Shown one piece after another: positions 22,970 through 30,840 of a stretch of DNA of 37,028 nt (positions are counted from its first letter, which is position 1; each line of letters opens with the position of its first letter). Source of the stretch: Desulfovibrio sp. (GTDB lineage Bacteria > Desulfobacterota > Desulfovibrionia > Desulfovibrionales > Desulfovibrionaceae); NCBI GenBank assembly GCA_031273845.1, contig JAISRC010000126.1:1-37028 (forward strand). The letters run 5' to 3'. The position numbers were made by a program, and so were the translations under genes. The notes beneath the pieces were generated by a model. The model saw nothing but the letters and a program-made list of their open reading frames with translations. It had not been told where the DNA came from and ran no database searches.

Positions 22970-25513
22970 CTACGGCGCAAGCGCTTTGATCAGCTCCTCA
23001 CATTTGTCGGCAACTCCGTCGTAATCAAGGGAATCCGCCAGGTCGCAGATCTCCGTGAGCAGGGCGTCCGCATCCGGCGCCCCGCAACTCGCCTGCCGCA
23101 GTTCGTCCGCCGCCTTGTTCACCTCGTCCGTGTTGAACTCAAAGCAGGCGTGTTCCAAGAGTTTCAGCTTCAGGGTCAGGGCGTTGACGTCGGTGAATTT
23201 TTTGGAAGAGGGTTGCGCGGAGTCCATAAGGCCGGCTTCCAGCAGTTTCGCACGGAAATTCGCCATCTCGTCGCAAAAGTTTTCCGTCCTTCTCAGGCAT
23301 GTTTCCACATCGCCGTTTGCGGAAGCGTTTTCCAGGGAAAACGCCAGATCGGTCATGCTCCGGTGGCCGAAATGCGCGAAAACGCTTTTCAGCGAATGCA
23401 GCCGCACGGAATAATCCTTCCACGCCGCATTTTTCATGAACGCGCGGATATCGGCGATATTCCCGTCCAGTTCCTTGCAGAAGCGGCGCAGTATATCAAT
23501 ATAGATCGCTTTGTTGCCGTCCACGCGTGCAAGCCCGAGGGTGACATCCAGACCCTCGATTTTTTCCGGCAGGCGCAGTTTGTCGTCAAGCGCGCCGTCA
23601 TCCGCCTGTTCATCTGTCCGTTCCGCCGCGGCGTCCAGGATTTTTTCGGGCGGCAGCCACTTGAGGAGGGCGGCGTTAAGCTCGTCGGCGGCAATGGGTT
23701 TGGAGATGAAATCGTTCATGCCGGCTTTGAAAAAGGCATCCTGCGCGCTGGGCACCACGTTCGCGGAAAGCGCGACAATGGGAAGCTTCCCGTAATATTC
23801 GCCGGGGATCGCGCGTATCTGTTGCACCGCCACAATCCCGTCCATGCCCGGCATCATGTGGTCCATGAACACAAGGTCATAGCGCCGGGTACGGACCTTT
23901 TCAACGGCCTCTTCTCCGCCTGCGGCGGTATCGGCCCGTATGCCGTGCCGTGCCAGAAATCCTAGAGCCACGGTGAGATTGGCGGCATTGTCGTCCACGA
24001 CCAGGACGCCGGCATCGGGTGATACATGACAGCGCTCCTGCCGGCGCGCCGACTCTATCTTGCAGATATCTCCCTCGATCAACGGCAGCAACGCGGTAAA
24101 CATCGAGCCTCTGCCGTATTCGCTTTCAAAGAAAATATCTCCGTCCATAAGCTGCACAAGCCGCCTGGTGATGGACAGACCGAGCCCGGTGCCGGCGATC
24201 CCCCTGTTTTTGTCTTTGTCCAGTTGCTCAAATGCCGCAAAGAGCCGCGGAAAATCCTCTTTCTTGATGCCGATCCCGGTGTCTTCCACGACAACGGCGA
24301 GATAATCGCGGCCGTTTGTTTCCGTCCGCCGGAAATGCAGGGCCACATGGCCTTTTCGCGTATATTTTACTGCGTTGCTCACAAGGTTGATGACGATCTG
24401 GCGTATGCGCCCTTCGTCGCCGAACAGGGCGCGGGGCAGCCTTTCATCAAAGCTGCTCCTGAATTGCAGGGATTTGTCGGCCGCAATGAACTGCATAAGA
24501 GAGCAGACATTGTCATACAGCGCGTGCAGATCGTAGTTTACCGGCACTATCACCGTTTTTCCGGATTCTATCCTGGAAAAGTCCAGGATGTCGTTGATGA
24601 TGTTCAGCAACGCCCTGGACATTTTTCTGATGTCGGCAAGATAGCCCCGCTGCGTTTCATCCAGGTTGTCGGTACGCATCAGGTCCGCCATGCCCATGAC
24701 GGCGTTCATGGGCGTACGTATCTCGTGGCTCATGGAGGCGAGGAAATTGCTTTTGGCCCGGCCGGCACTGTCCGCCTCCTCCCGCGCCGCGATCAGACCC
24801 TGCATGATTTCATTGTGCAGAAATGAATTTCCGATCATAAGGCTCCCGGAACGCAGAATCATATCTTCGTCCTCGGTGAAAATTCTTTCCGTGCGGCAGT
24901 CGGCAATACCGATAAATCCCCAGAATGTGCCTTCCAACAGGATGGGAACGACCAGGATGGACACAATACCCTGCGGGGAAATGTGCGCACGCTCCGTCGG
25001 CGACAGGTCGCGCACCGGAGAGTTGACGGAAAGACCGGCGGACAGGCGCTCTTCCCATCCGGGCAGCGCCTCCGCATAAATGACGTCCGCGACATCCCCC
25101 TTGCCCTGATAGGCCATTCCCTCGACCGCCCATTCGTCAATCTGGCTGCAGTGCAGCCTGCCGTCGGCATGCCTGCTGTTTTTGAACAGGAACACGCGGT
25201 CGACATCCAGTCCCTTGCCCAGTATTTCCATGAGATGCAGCAGGAGTTCCTCGAACTTGTCCACGCCGGAGGCCAGCATGACGGCGGCCGCATTGTTCAG
25301 GTCGTGCCGCAGGGCGCTCAGTTTGACGAGGGCGGCCTGTTTCTGCTCCACAAACTCCCGCAGGACCACATTCAGACCGGCATGGGCTGTGAAAAGGCTG
25401 TTCAGGTGTTCCAGATAGCTTTGCTGGGATTTGATCTGCCTGTTCAGCGCCCGCATCGGTTTCCCGCACAGGGCGGCCTGCGCCGCCTGCGCCTCTGTTG
25501 TTTTGTCGTTCAT
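22970..25513 (-). CDS. Soluble hybrid histidine kinase 1 (GAF-HisKA-HATPase-REC-HPt)
   Basis: This 847-residue cytoplasmic protein contains a whole phosphorelay. After an N-terminal helical region (1-80), a GAF-like domain spans about 84-232. The kinase core has His263 in [10 protein letters not shown], the N box near 377, and G boxes around 411-416 and 440-446. A receiver with acceptor Asp551 in [11 protein letters not shown] follows, then a C-terminal HPt domain with His706 in LHSLKSVFAHFG. No membrane segment is seen. It starts at ATG 25513, five bases after the stop of the FIST gene, so the two are translated together. A second kinase (26712-29297) is its paralogue along the whole length. 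By analogy with NahK/VpsV kinases it should be controlled by its FIST partner; the ligand is not known. Confidence 0.94.
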   Translation of the reverse strand: MNDKTTEAQAAQAALCGKPMRALNRQIKSQQSYLEHLNSLFTAHAGLNVVLREFVEQKQAALVKLSALRHDLNNAAAVMLASGVDKFEELLLHLMEILGKGLDVDRVFLFKNSRHADGRLHCSQIDEWAVEGMAYQGKGDVADVIYAEALPGWEERLSAGLSVNSPVRDLSPTERAHISPQGIVSILVVPILLEGTFWGFIGIADCRTERIFTEDEDMILRSGSLMIGNSFLHNEIMQGLIAAREEADSAGRAKSNFLASMSHEIRTPMNAVMGMADLMRTDNLDETQRGYLADIRKMSRALLNIINDILDFSRIESGKTVIVPVNYDLHALYDNVCSLMQFIAADKSLQFRSSFDERLPRALFGDEGRIRQIVINLVSNAVKYTRKGHVALHFRRTETNGRDYLAVVVEDTGIGIKKEDFPRLFAAFEQLDKDKNRGIAGTGLGLSITRRLVQLMDGDIFFESEYGRGSMFTALLPLIEGDICKIESARRQERCHVSPDAGVLVVDDNAANLTVALGFLARHGIRADTAAGGEEAVEKVRTRRYDLVFMDHMMPGMDGIVAVQQIRAIPGEYYGKLPIVALSANVVPSAQDAFFKAGMNDFISKPIAADELNAALLKWLPPEKILDAAAERTDEQADDGALDDKLRLPEKIEGLDVTLGLARVDGNKAIYIDILRRFCKELDGNIADIRAFMKNAAWKDYSVRLHSLKSVFAHFGHRSMTDLAFSLENASANGDVETCLRRTENFCDEMANFRAKLLEAGLMDSAQPSSKKFTDVNALTLKLKLLEHACFEFNTDEVNKAADELRQASCGAPDADALLTEICDLADSLDYDGVADKCEELIKALAP

Positions 25514-25518
25514 CGTTT

Positions 25519-26679
25519 TTATAGAATGCACATGGTCAGCGTGCTGTTGTGAAACTGGTTGGTCCACCGGCCCGCGGCATCGCGGGTCGGGAATATTTGT
25601 CCGCCCGAGTAGGCAAAGGTATAGGCCGCCGGGCCGCCGCCCATGCGTTTCACCATGCTTTCTATTTCTGCCGGGGCGTTCCGGCCGAGTGCCCAGAACC
25701 GCGACGCGCCGGAAACGATCATGATGCTTTTGCCCCGGGAGTACGGCAGGGCTTCGGCGGCAAGTTCCACAGCCGAGGCGGCGACATGGGCGGGATCTAT
25801 GACCGCGCAACGGATATCCGCCCCTGCCGGAATGTATCCGCCGCAGAAAACATAGCCCTCGGCCGTGGTGTCCACATAGACGTGGCATAGAGGAGGCAGG
25901 CCGTCATGGGCGTCCACCACAAAGACCAGCGCCTCTTTGCCCAGTATCTCCCCGTTTTTCACAAAGCCGAGTTCCCTGAAGTAGTCCAGAGCCGGGATCC
26001 CGTTCACCATTTTCAGCATATTCCCGTCCGATGCCGTGACCAGCGCGTTGTCCGACAAAATGCAGGAGGTCGCCGCATTTTTCATCAGAAAAACGGGATC
26101 CGCGTTGCCGGCCACGGCAAGCAACGCGACGGAATCCGTCAGCCGCCTGCCGTTGTATATGGCGCAGGCAGCGGCGTGGTCGGGCGTTTCGTCTATGGCG
26201 CGTATGCCGAAAAAGGGCGCATTGCCCGCCAGAGAGCTCAGCTTGGCTGTCAGATCGTTGCCGGAGTGAGTCAATAAGTAGGGGTGGAAGATAATGTGCA
26301 TGGAGGGTTTTTCCGGCAGGGCGGCGAGCAGTTTCGCATAGAGCCTGTCCACAGGCCCGTCCAGGGATTCTGCCGTCGATTCCGAGGCGCCGGCCGCAAA
26401 GGTGGCGTCGTCGCCGGTCAGAACGGTGAGCGTAAGCTGGAACAGGCCCGCCGATCCGGGTACCGCCGTGCACAGCGAGGTACAGCCGACCACGTCGAAG
26501 GGGAGAGCATCGCAGATCGCCCGCGCAACGCCGGTCTCCAAAAATTCCGGGTAACACTGGATAATCCCCGCGGAACTGCGGAGCAGCCTATGTTCCAGAT
26601 CCAACTGCGCCGTTATCTCCGCAACAGCGCCGGCGGGATCCTCGATCTCTTCCGTAAACGCCGTCAGCATCCTGATCAT
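25519..26679 (-). CDS. FIST-domain sensor protein 1 (NosP-like)
   Basis: This 386-residue cytoplasmic protein consists of FIST_N and FIST_C domains. Recognition rests on the C-terminal block FAYSGGQIFPTRDAAGR and RWTNQFHNSTLTMCIL, typical of FIST_C, and on the N-terminal FDVVGCTSLCTAVPG. FIST proteins of the NosP type bind haem, sense nitric oxide and control a co-encoded hybrid kinase; whether this one binds haem is untested. Histidines shared with its paralogue are His30, His132 (in FHP) and His377 (in QFHN). ATG 26679 has GGAGGAGA just upstream, so it can be translated independently of the kinase gene 32 bases before it. It aligns with FIST 2 without a single gap. Confidence 0.9.
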   Translation of the reverse strand: MIRMLTAFTEEIEDPAGAVAEITAQLDLEHRLLRSSAGIIQCYPEFLETGVARAICDALPFDVVGCTSLCTAVPGSAGLFQLTLTVLTGDDATFAAGASESTAESLDGPVDRLYAKLLAALPEKPSMHIIFHPYLLTHSGNDLTAKLSSLAGNAPFFGIRAIDETPDHAAACAIYNGRRLTDSVALLAVAGNADPVFLMKNAATSCILSDNALVTASDGNMLKMVNGIPALDYFRELGFVKNGEILGKEALVFVVDAHDGLPPLCHVYVDTTAEGYVFCGGYIPAGADIRCAVIDPAHVAASAVELAAEALPYSRGKSIMIVSGASRFWALGRNAPAEIESMVKRMGGGPAAYTFAYSGGQIFPTRDAAGRWTNQFHNSTLTMCIL

Positions 26680-26711
26680 TGTGTCTCCTCCGCCGTCCCG
26701 ATCCTTATGGA

Positions 26712-29297
26712 TCACCGTGCAAGCGTCCTGATCAACGCCTCACATTTGCCGGCGACGCCGTTGTAATCAAGGGAATCCACCAGGTCGCAGATTTCCGTGA
26801 GCAGGGCGTCCGCACCCGGCACGCCGCAACTCGCCTGCCGCAGTTCATCCGCCGTCGTGTTCGCCTCGTCCGTATTGAACTCAAAACAGGCGCGTTCCAG
26901 AAGGTTCAGCTTCAGGGTCAGGGTGTCGGCATCGGTGAATTTTTTGGAAAAAGATTCCTCGGATTCCATAAGGCCGGCGTCCAGCAGTTTCGCGCGGAAA
27001 TTCGCCATCTCGTCGCAAAAGCCGGCCGTCCCTTTCAGGCATGTTTCCACATCGCCGCTCAAAGAAGCGCTTTCCAGGGCAAGCGCCCGGTCGGTCATGC
27101 GCCGGTTGCCGAAATTCGCGAAAACGCTTTTTATCGAATGCAGCCGCACGGAGTAATTTTTCCACTCAGCATTTTCCATGAACGCGCGGATATCGGCGAT
27201 ATCCCCGTCCAGCCCTTTACAGAAGCGGCGCAGTATGTCGATATAGATCGACTTGTTGCCGTCCACGCGCGAAAGTCCGAGGGCGATATCCAGATCTCCG
27301 ATTTTTTCCAGCGGGCGCAGTTTGTCGTCAAAGGCGCCGTCGGCCGCTCGTTCGTCTGTCCGTTCCGCCGCGTCGCCCAGGATTTTTTCGGGCGGCAGCC
27401 ACTTGATGAGGGCGGCGTTAAGTTCCTCGGCGGCAATGGGCTTGGAGATGAAATCGTTCATGCCGGCTTTGAAAAAGGACTCGCGCGCGCTGGACACCAC
27501 GTTTGCGGAGAGCGCAACAATGGGGATCCGCGCATAATACGCGCCGGGGATCGCGCGTATCCGCTGCACCGCCTCTATCCCGTCCATGCCCGGCATCATG
27601 TGATCCATGAACACAAGGTCATAGCGCCGGGCGCGCACCATTTCAATCGCCTCCGCCCCGCCTGCGGCGGAATCGGCCCGGACGCCGTGCCGGTCCAGAA
27701 ATCCCAGGGCCACGGTAAGATTGGCGGCATTATCGTCCACAACCAGTATGCCGGCATCCGGTGATACACTGCAGCGTTTTTGCCGGTGCGCGAACTCTGT
27801 TTTGCGGAAATCCCCTTCCGCCAGCGGAAGACGGACGGTAAACACCGATCCTTTGCCGTACTCGCTTTCAAAGAAAATTTCCCCGTCCATAAGATCCGTA
27901 AGCCGTTTGGTGATGGACAGGCCGAGCCCGGTGCCGGCGATCCCCTTGTTTTTGTTTTTGTCCAGTTGCTCAAACGCCGTGAACAGCCGCGGGAAGTCTT
28001 CCCGCCTGATGCCTACCCCCGTATCCGGCACCTCTACGGTGAAATATTCGCGTCCGTTCGCTGCCGTCTTCCGGAAATGCAGGGATACGCGGCCTTTTTG
28101 CGTATATTTTACGGCGTTGGTCACGAGATTGATGATGATCTGGCGCACCCGCCCTTCGTCGCCGAACAGGGCGCGGGGCAGCCTTTCGTCGATGCTGCTC
28201 TCGAATTGCAGGGCTTTGTCGGACGCGAGGAATTGCGCGACGGAGCAGACATTGTCATAGAGCGCGTACAGGTCATAGTTTACCTGCACAAGCTCCATTT
28301 TTCCCGATTCGATCTTTGAAAAATCCAGTATGTCGTTGATGATGTTCAGCAGCGCCCGCGACATTTTCTTGATGCCGGAAAGATAATCGCGTTGCGTTTC
28401 ATCCAGGTTGTCGGTGCGCATCAGGTCGGTCATGCCGAGGACGGCGTTCATGGGCGTGCGTATCTCGTGGCTCATGGAGGCGAGGAAATGGCTTTTCGCC
28501 TGGCTGGCGGTATCCGCCACCTCTCGCGCCGCAATCAGGCCTTGCATAATTTCATTGTGCAGGAATGAATTGCCGACCATCAGACTCCCGGAGCGCAAAA
28601 TCGTTTCATCATCCTCAGAGAAAACTCTTTCCGTGCGGCAGTCGGCAAGACCGATAAAGCCCCAGAATTTGCCTTTCAACAGAATGGGAACCACCAGGAC
28701 CGACCTGATGCCTTGGGGGGACATGTGGTCGCGCACCGCCTGCGACAGATTGCCTATCGGCGTGTTGACGGTGCGGCCGCCGGACAGATGATCCTCCCAT
28801 CCCGGCAGCGTCTCCTCGTAAATGATATCCTCGACAAACTTTTCGCCCTGCTGGGCCGCGTCTTTGGTCGCCCATTCGTAAATCTGCCGGCAGTGCAGCT
28901 TGCCGTCGGCATCTGTGCTGTTTCTGAACAGGAACACGCGATCGACATCCAGGCCCTTGCCCAGTATGCTCATGAGATAGAGCAGGGATTCCTCAAATTT
29001 GTCGATGTCGGAAGCCAGCAGAAGGGCGGCGGCATTGTTCAGGTCGTGGCGCAGGGCGCTCTGTCTGACGATGACGGCCTGCTTCTGTTCCGCGAAATCC
29101 CGCATGGCCATGTTCAGGCCGACATGGGCCGCGAACAGATAGTCCAGATGCACCAGTTTGTCCTGCAGAGAGCGTATCTGCCGATCCTGCGCCCGCACCC
29201 GTCCCCGGAGCGCCTCCTCTTCCTCGTGCGGGGCGGCCGGCGCCCGGCGTACGGCCCTTCCCTCCGTTTTTTTGTCGTGCATCTTGCGGCGTTTCAT
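26712..29297 (-). CDS. Soluble hybrid histidine kinase 2 (GAF-HisKA-HATPase-REC-HPt)
   Basis: This 861-residue paralogue of kinase 1 has the same domain order: GAF-like (about 98-246), HisKA with His277 in [10 protein letters not shown], HATPase with GTGLGLSI near 455-462, receiver Asp565 in [11 protein letters not shown], and HPt His720 in [12 protein letters not shown]. It differs mainly in its N-terminus, where about 14 extra, highly charged residues (many Arg and Glu) precede the shared helix. The start is ATG 29297, overlapping the stop of FIST 2 as ATGA; ATG 29282 is an alternative. Most residues of the kinase, receiver and HPt parts are identical to kinase 1, so the two may phosphorylate the same partners while their GAF and FIST inputs differ. 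Confidence 0.94.
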   Translation of the reverse strand: MKRRKMHDKKTEGRAVRRAPAAPHEEEEALRGRVRAQDRQIRSLQDKLVHLDYLFAAHVGLNMAMRDFAEQKQAVIVRQSALRHDLNNAAALLLASDIDKFEESLLYLMSILGKGLDVDRVFLFRNSTDADGKLHCRQIYEWATKDAAQQGEKFVEDIIYEETLPGWEDHLSGGRTVNTPIGNLSQAVRDHMSPQGIRSVLVVPILLKGKFWGFIGLADCRTERVFSEDDETILRSGSLMVGNSFLHNEIMQGLIAAREVADTASQAKSHFLASMSHEIRTPMNAVLGMTDLMRTDNLDETQRDYLSGIKKMSRALLNIINDILDFSKIESGKMELVQVNYDLYALYDNVCSVAQFLASDKALQFESSIDERLPRALFGDEGRVRQIIINLVTNAVKYTQKGRVSLHFRKTAANGREYFTVEVPDTGVGIRREDFPRLFTAFEQLDKNKNKGIAGTGLGLSITKRLTDLMDGEIFFESEYGKGSVFTVRLPLAEGDFRKTEFAHRQKRCSVSPDAGILVVDDNAANLTVALGFLDRHGVRADSAAGGAEAIEMVRARRYDLVFMDHMMPGMDGIEAVQRIRAIPGAYYARIPIVALSANVVSSARESFFKAGMNDFISKPIAAEELNAALIKWLPPEKILGDAAERTDERAADGAFDDKLRPLEKIGDLDIALGLSRVDGNKSIYIDILRRFCKGLDGDIADIRAFMENAEWKNYSVRLHSIKSVFANFGNRRMTDRALALESASLSGDVETCLKGTAGFCDEMANFRAKLLDAGLMESEESFSKKFTDADTLTLKLNLLERACFEFNTDEANTTADELRQASCGVPGADALLTEICDLVDSLDYNGVAGKCEALIRTLAR

Positions 29298-30454
29298 AAA
29301 ATGCACATGGTCAGGGTGATATTGTGAAACTGGTTGGTCCACCGGCCCGCGGCATCGCGGAGGGGGTATATTTCTCCGCCCGAATAGGCGAGGCTGTAGG
29401 GCGGTCCCTTGTCGCCCATGGCTCTCGTCATACTGTTGATTTCCGCAAAGGTGTTCCTGCCGAGGGTCCAGTAGCGCGCCGCACAGGAAACGAGCAGGAT
29501 GTTCTTGCCGCGGGCGAGGGGCAGGGCTTCGGCGACAAGCTCCGTGGTCGAGGCGGCGACAAACGCGGGGTCTATGGTCGCGCAACGGAACGTGGCCCCT
29601 ACGGGCATGATCCCGCCGCACAGGATATCCCCGCCAGCCGTGGAGTCCAGATAGAGGCGGCATATGGGAGGCAGACCGTCGCTGCTGTCGACCACAAAGG
29701 TCAACGCCTCTTTGCCCTGGAGTTCCCCGTCTCTCACAAGACCGAGTCCCTTGAAGTATTCCGGCGCCGGCATGTCGTTCACCGCTTTCAGCAGATTTCC
29801 ATCCGCCGCCGTGATCACCGCGCCGTCCGACAGAATGGAGGCCGTCGCCGCGTTTTTCATCAGAAAAACGGGTTCCACGTTGCCCGACACGGCAAGCAAC
29901 GCGATGGAATTCTCTTTGCGCCCGCCGTTGCAGATGATGCAGGCAGCGGTGCGGTCGAGCGTATCGTCAATGGCGCGCATGCCGAAAAAGGGCACGTTGC
30001 CCGCCAGGGAGCTCAGTTTGACCACCAGTTCGTTGCTCGTGTAAGTCGAGAAGTGGGGATGGAACAGGATATACAGAGAGGGTTTTTCAGGCAGAGTTGC
30101 AAGCAGATCCGCATGCAGCCCGTCTACAGGCCCGTCCAGGGACTCCGCCGTCGATTCCGAGGCGCCGGCCGCAAAGGCGACGTCGTCGGAGGTCAGAACG
30201 GTGAGTGTGAGCTGAAACAGGCCCGCCGATCCGGGTACCGCCGTGCACAGCGTGGTGCAGCCGACCACGTCGAAGGGGAGGACATCGCAGATCGCCCGTA
30301 CAACGCCGCTTTCAAGAAATTCCGGGTAACACTGGATGATCCCGGCGGCATTGCGGAGCAACCTGTGTTCCAGATCCAACTGCTCCGTTATTTCCGCAAC
30401 CGCGGCGGCGGGATCGTCGATCTCTTCCGTAAACGCCGTCAGCATCCTGATCAT
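29294..30454 (-). CDS. FIST-domain sensor protein 2 (NosP-like)
   Basis: This 386-residue protein is collinear with FIST 1. The first 120 residues and the last 30 are the most conserved between them; the middle (about 125-185 and 225-295) has diverged most, as expected if ligand or partner preference has changed. The conserved C-terminal LAYSGGEIYPLRDAAGR and [12 protein letters not shown] mark FIST_C. Shared histidines are His30, His132 and His377, whereas His138 and His168 of FIST 1 are Tyr and Arg here. ATG 30454 overlaps the stop of the receiver gene (ATGA), and its own stop overlaps the kinase 2 start, so receiver, sensor and kinase form a tightly coupled block. Confidence 0.9.
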   Translation of the reverse strand: MIRMLTAFTEEIDDPAAAVAEITEQLDLEHRLLRNAAGIIQCYPEFLESGVVRAICDVLPFDVVGCTTLCTAVPGSAGLFQLTLTVLTSDDVAFAAGASESTAESLDGPVDGLHADLLATLPEKPSLYILFHPHFSTYTSNELVVKLSSLAGNVPFFGMRAIDDTLDRTAACIICNGGRKENSIALLAVSGNVEPVFLMKNAATASILSDGAVITAADGNLLKAVNDMPAPEYFKGLGLVRDGELQGKEALTFVVDSSDGLPPICRLYLDSTAGGDILCGGIMPVGATFRCATIDPAFVAASTTELVAEALPLARGKNILLVSCAARYWTLGRNTFAEINSMTRAMGDKGPPYSLAYSGGEIYPLRDAAGRWTNQFHNITLTMCIL

Positions 30455-30840
30455 CCGTCCGCTCCCGCCGTCCCGAGCGCCCGGTATACGGCATCACGCA
30501 AAATCTTCGAATCAAAAGGCTTGACGATATAACCCTGCGCACGGGTCCGGGCGGCCTGGGCGGCAATTTCCGGCCCCGCGTGGGCGGTGATGAAGATGAC
30601 CGGTATATCCTTGAGCTGCGGCCTGCGCTTGATCTCTTCCATGATTTCGAAACCCGACATGTCGGGCATCTCTATATCCAGCAGGATCAGATCGGGCGTG
30701 ATGCGGTCAAGGGCCGTCAGGGCCATGCCGCCGGATTTCGCCAGACGCACTTCAAACTCGTCCCGCAGCACGCTCTGGATGATCCGGAGCTGCACCTGCG
30801 TGTCGTCCACCGCAAGAATCATTTTCCTTTCATCCGCCAT
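30451..30840 (-). CDS. Stand-alone receiver (REC) protein
   Basis: This 129-residue protein is a single CheY-like receiver with no output domain. The acidic pair is Asp12-Asp13 (AVDDTQ), the phosphoacceptor Asp55 lies in LILLDIEMPDMSG, the switch Thr in FITAHAG, and the conserved Lys in VKPFD. It starts at ATG 30840 inside the last codons of the membrane kinase gene (11-base overlap), and its stop overlaps the FIST 2 start. A slightly earlier in-frame ATG exists. Such receivers act as diffusible relays or phosphate sinks; here the likely donors are the three HPt domains encoded on either side. Confidence 0.93.
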   Translation of the reverse strand: MADERKMILAVDDTQVQLRIIQSVLRDEFEVRLAKSGGMALTALDRITPDLILLDIEMPDMSGFEIMEEIKRRPQLKDIPVIFITAHAGPEIAAQAARTRAQGYIVKPFDSKILRDAVYRALGTAGADG

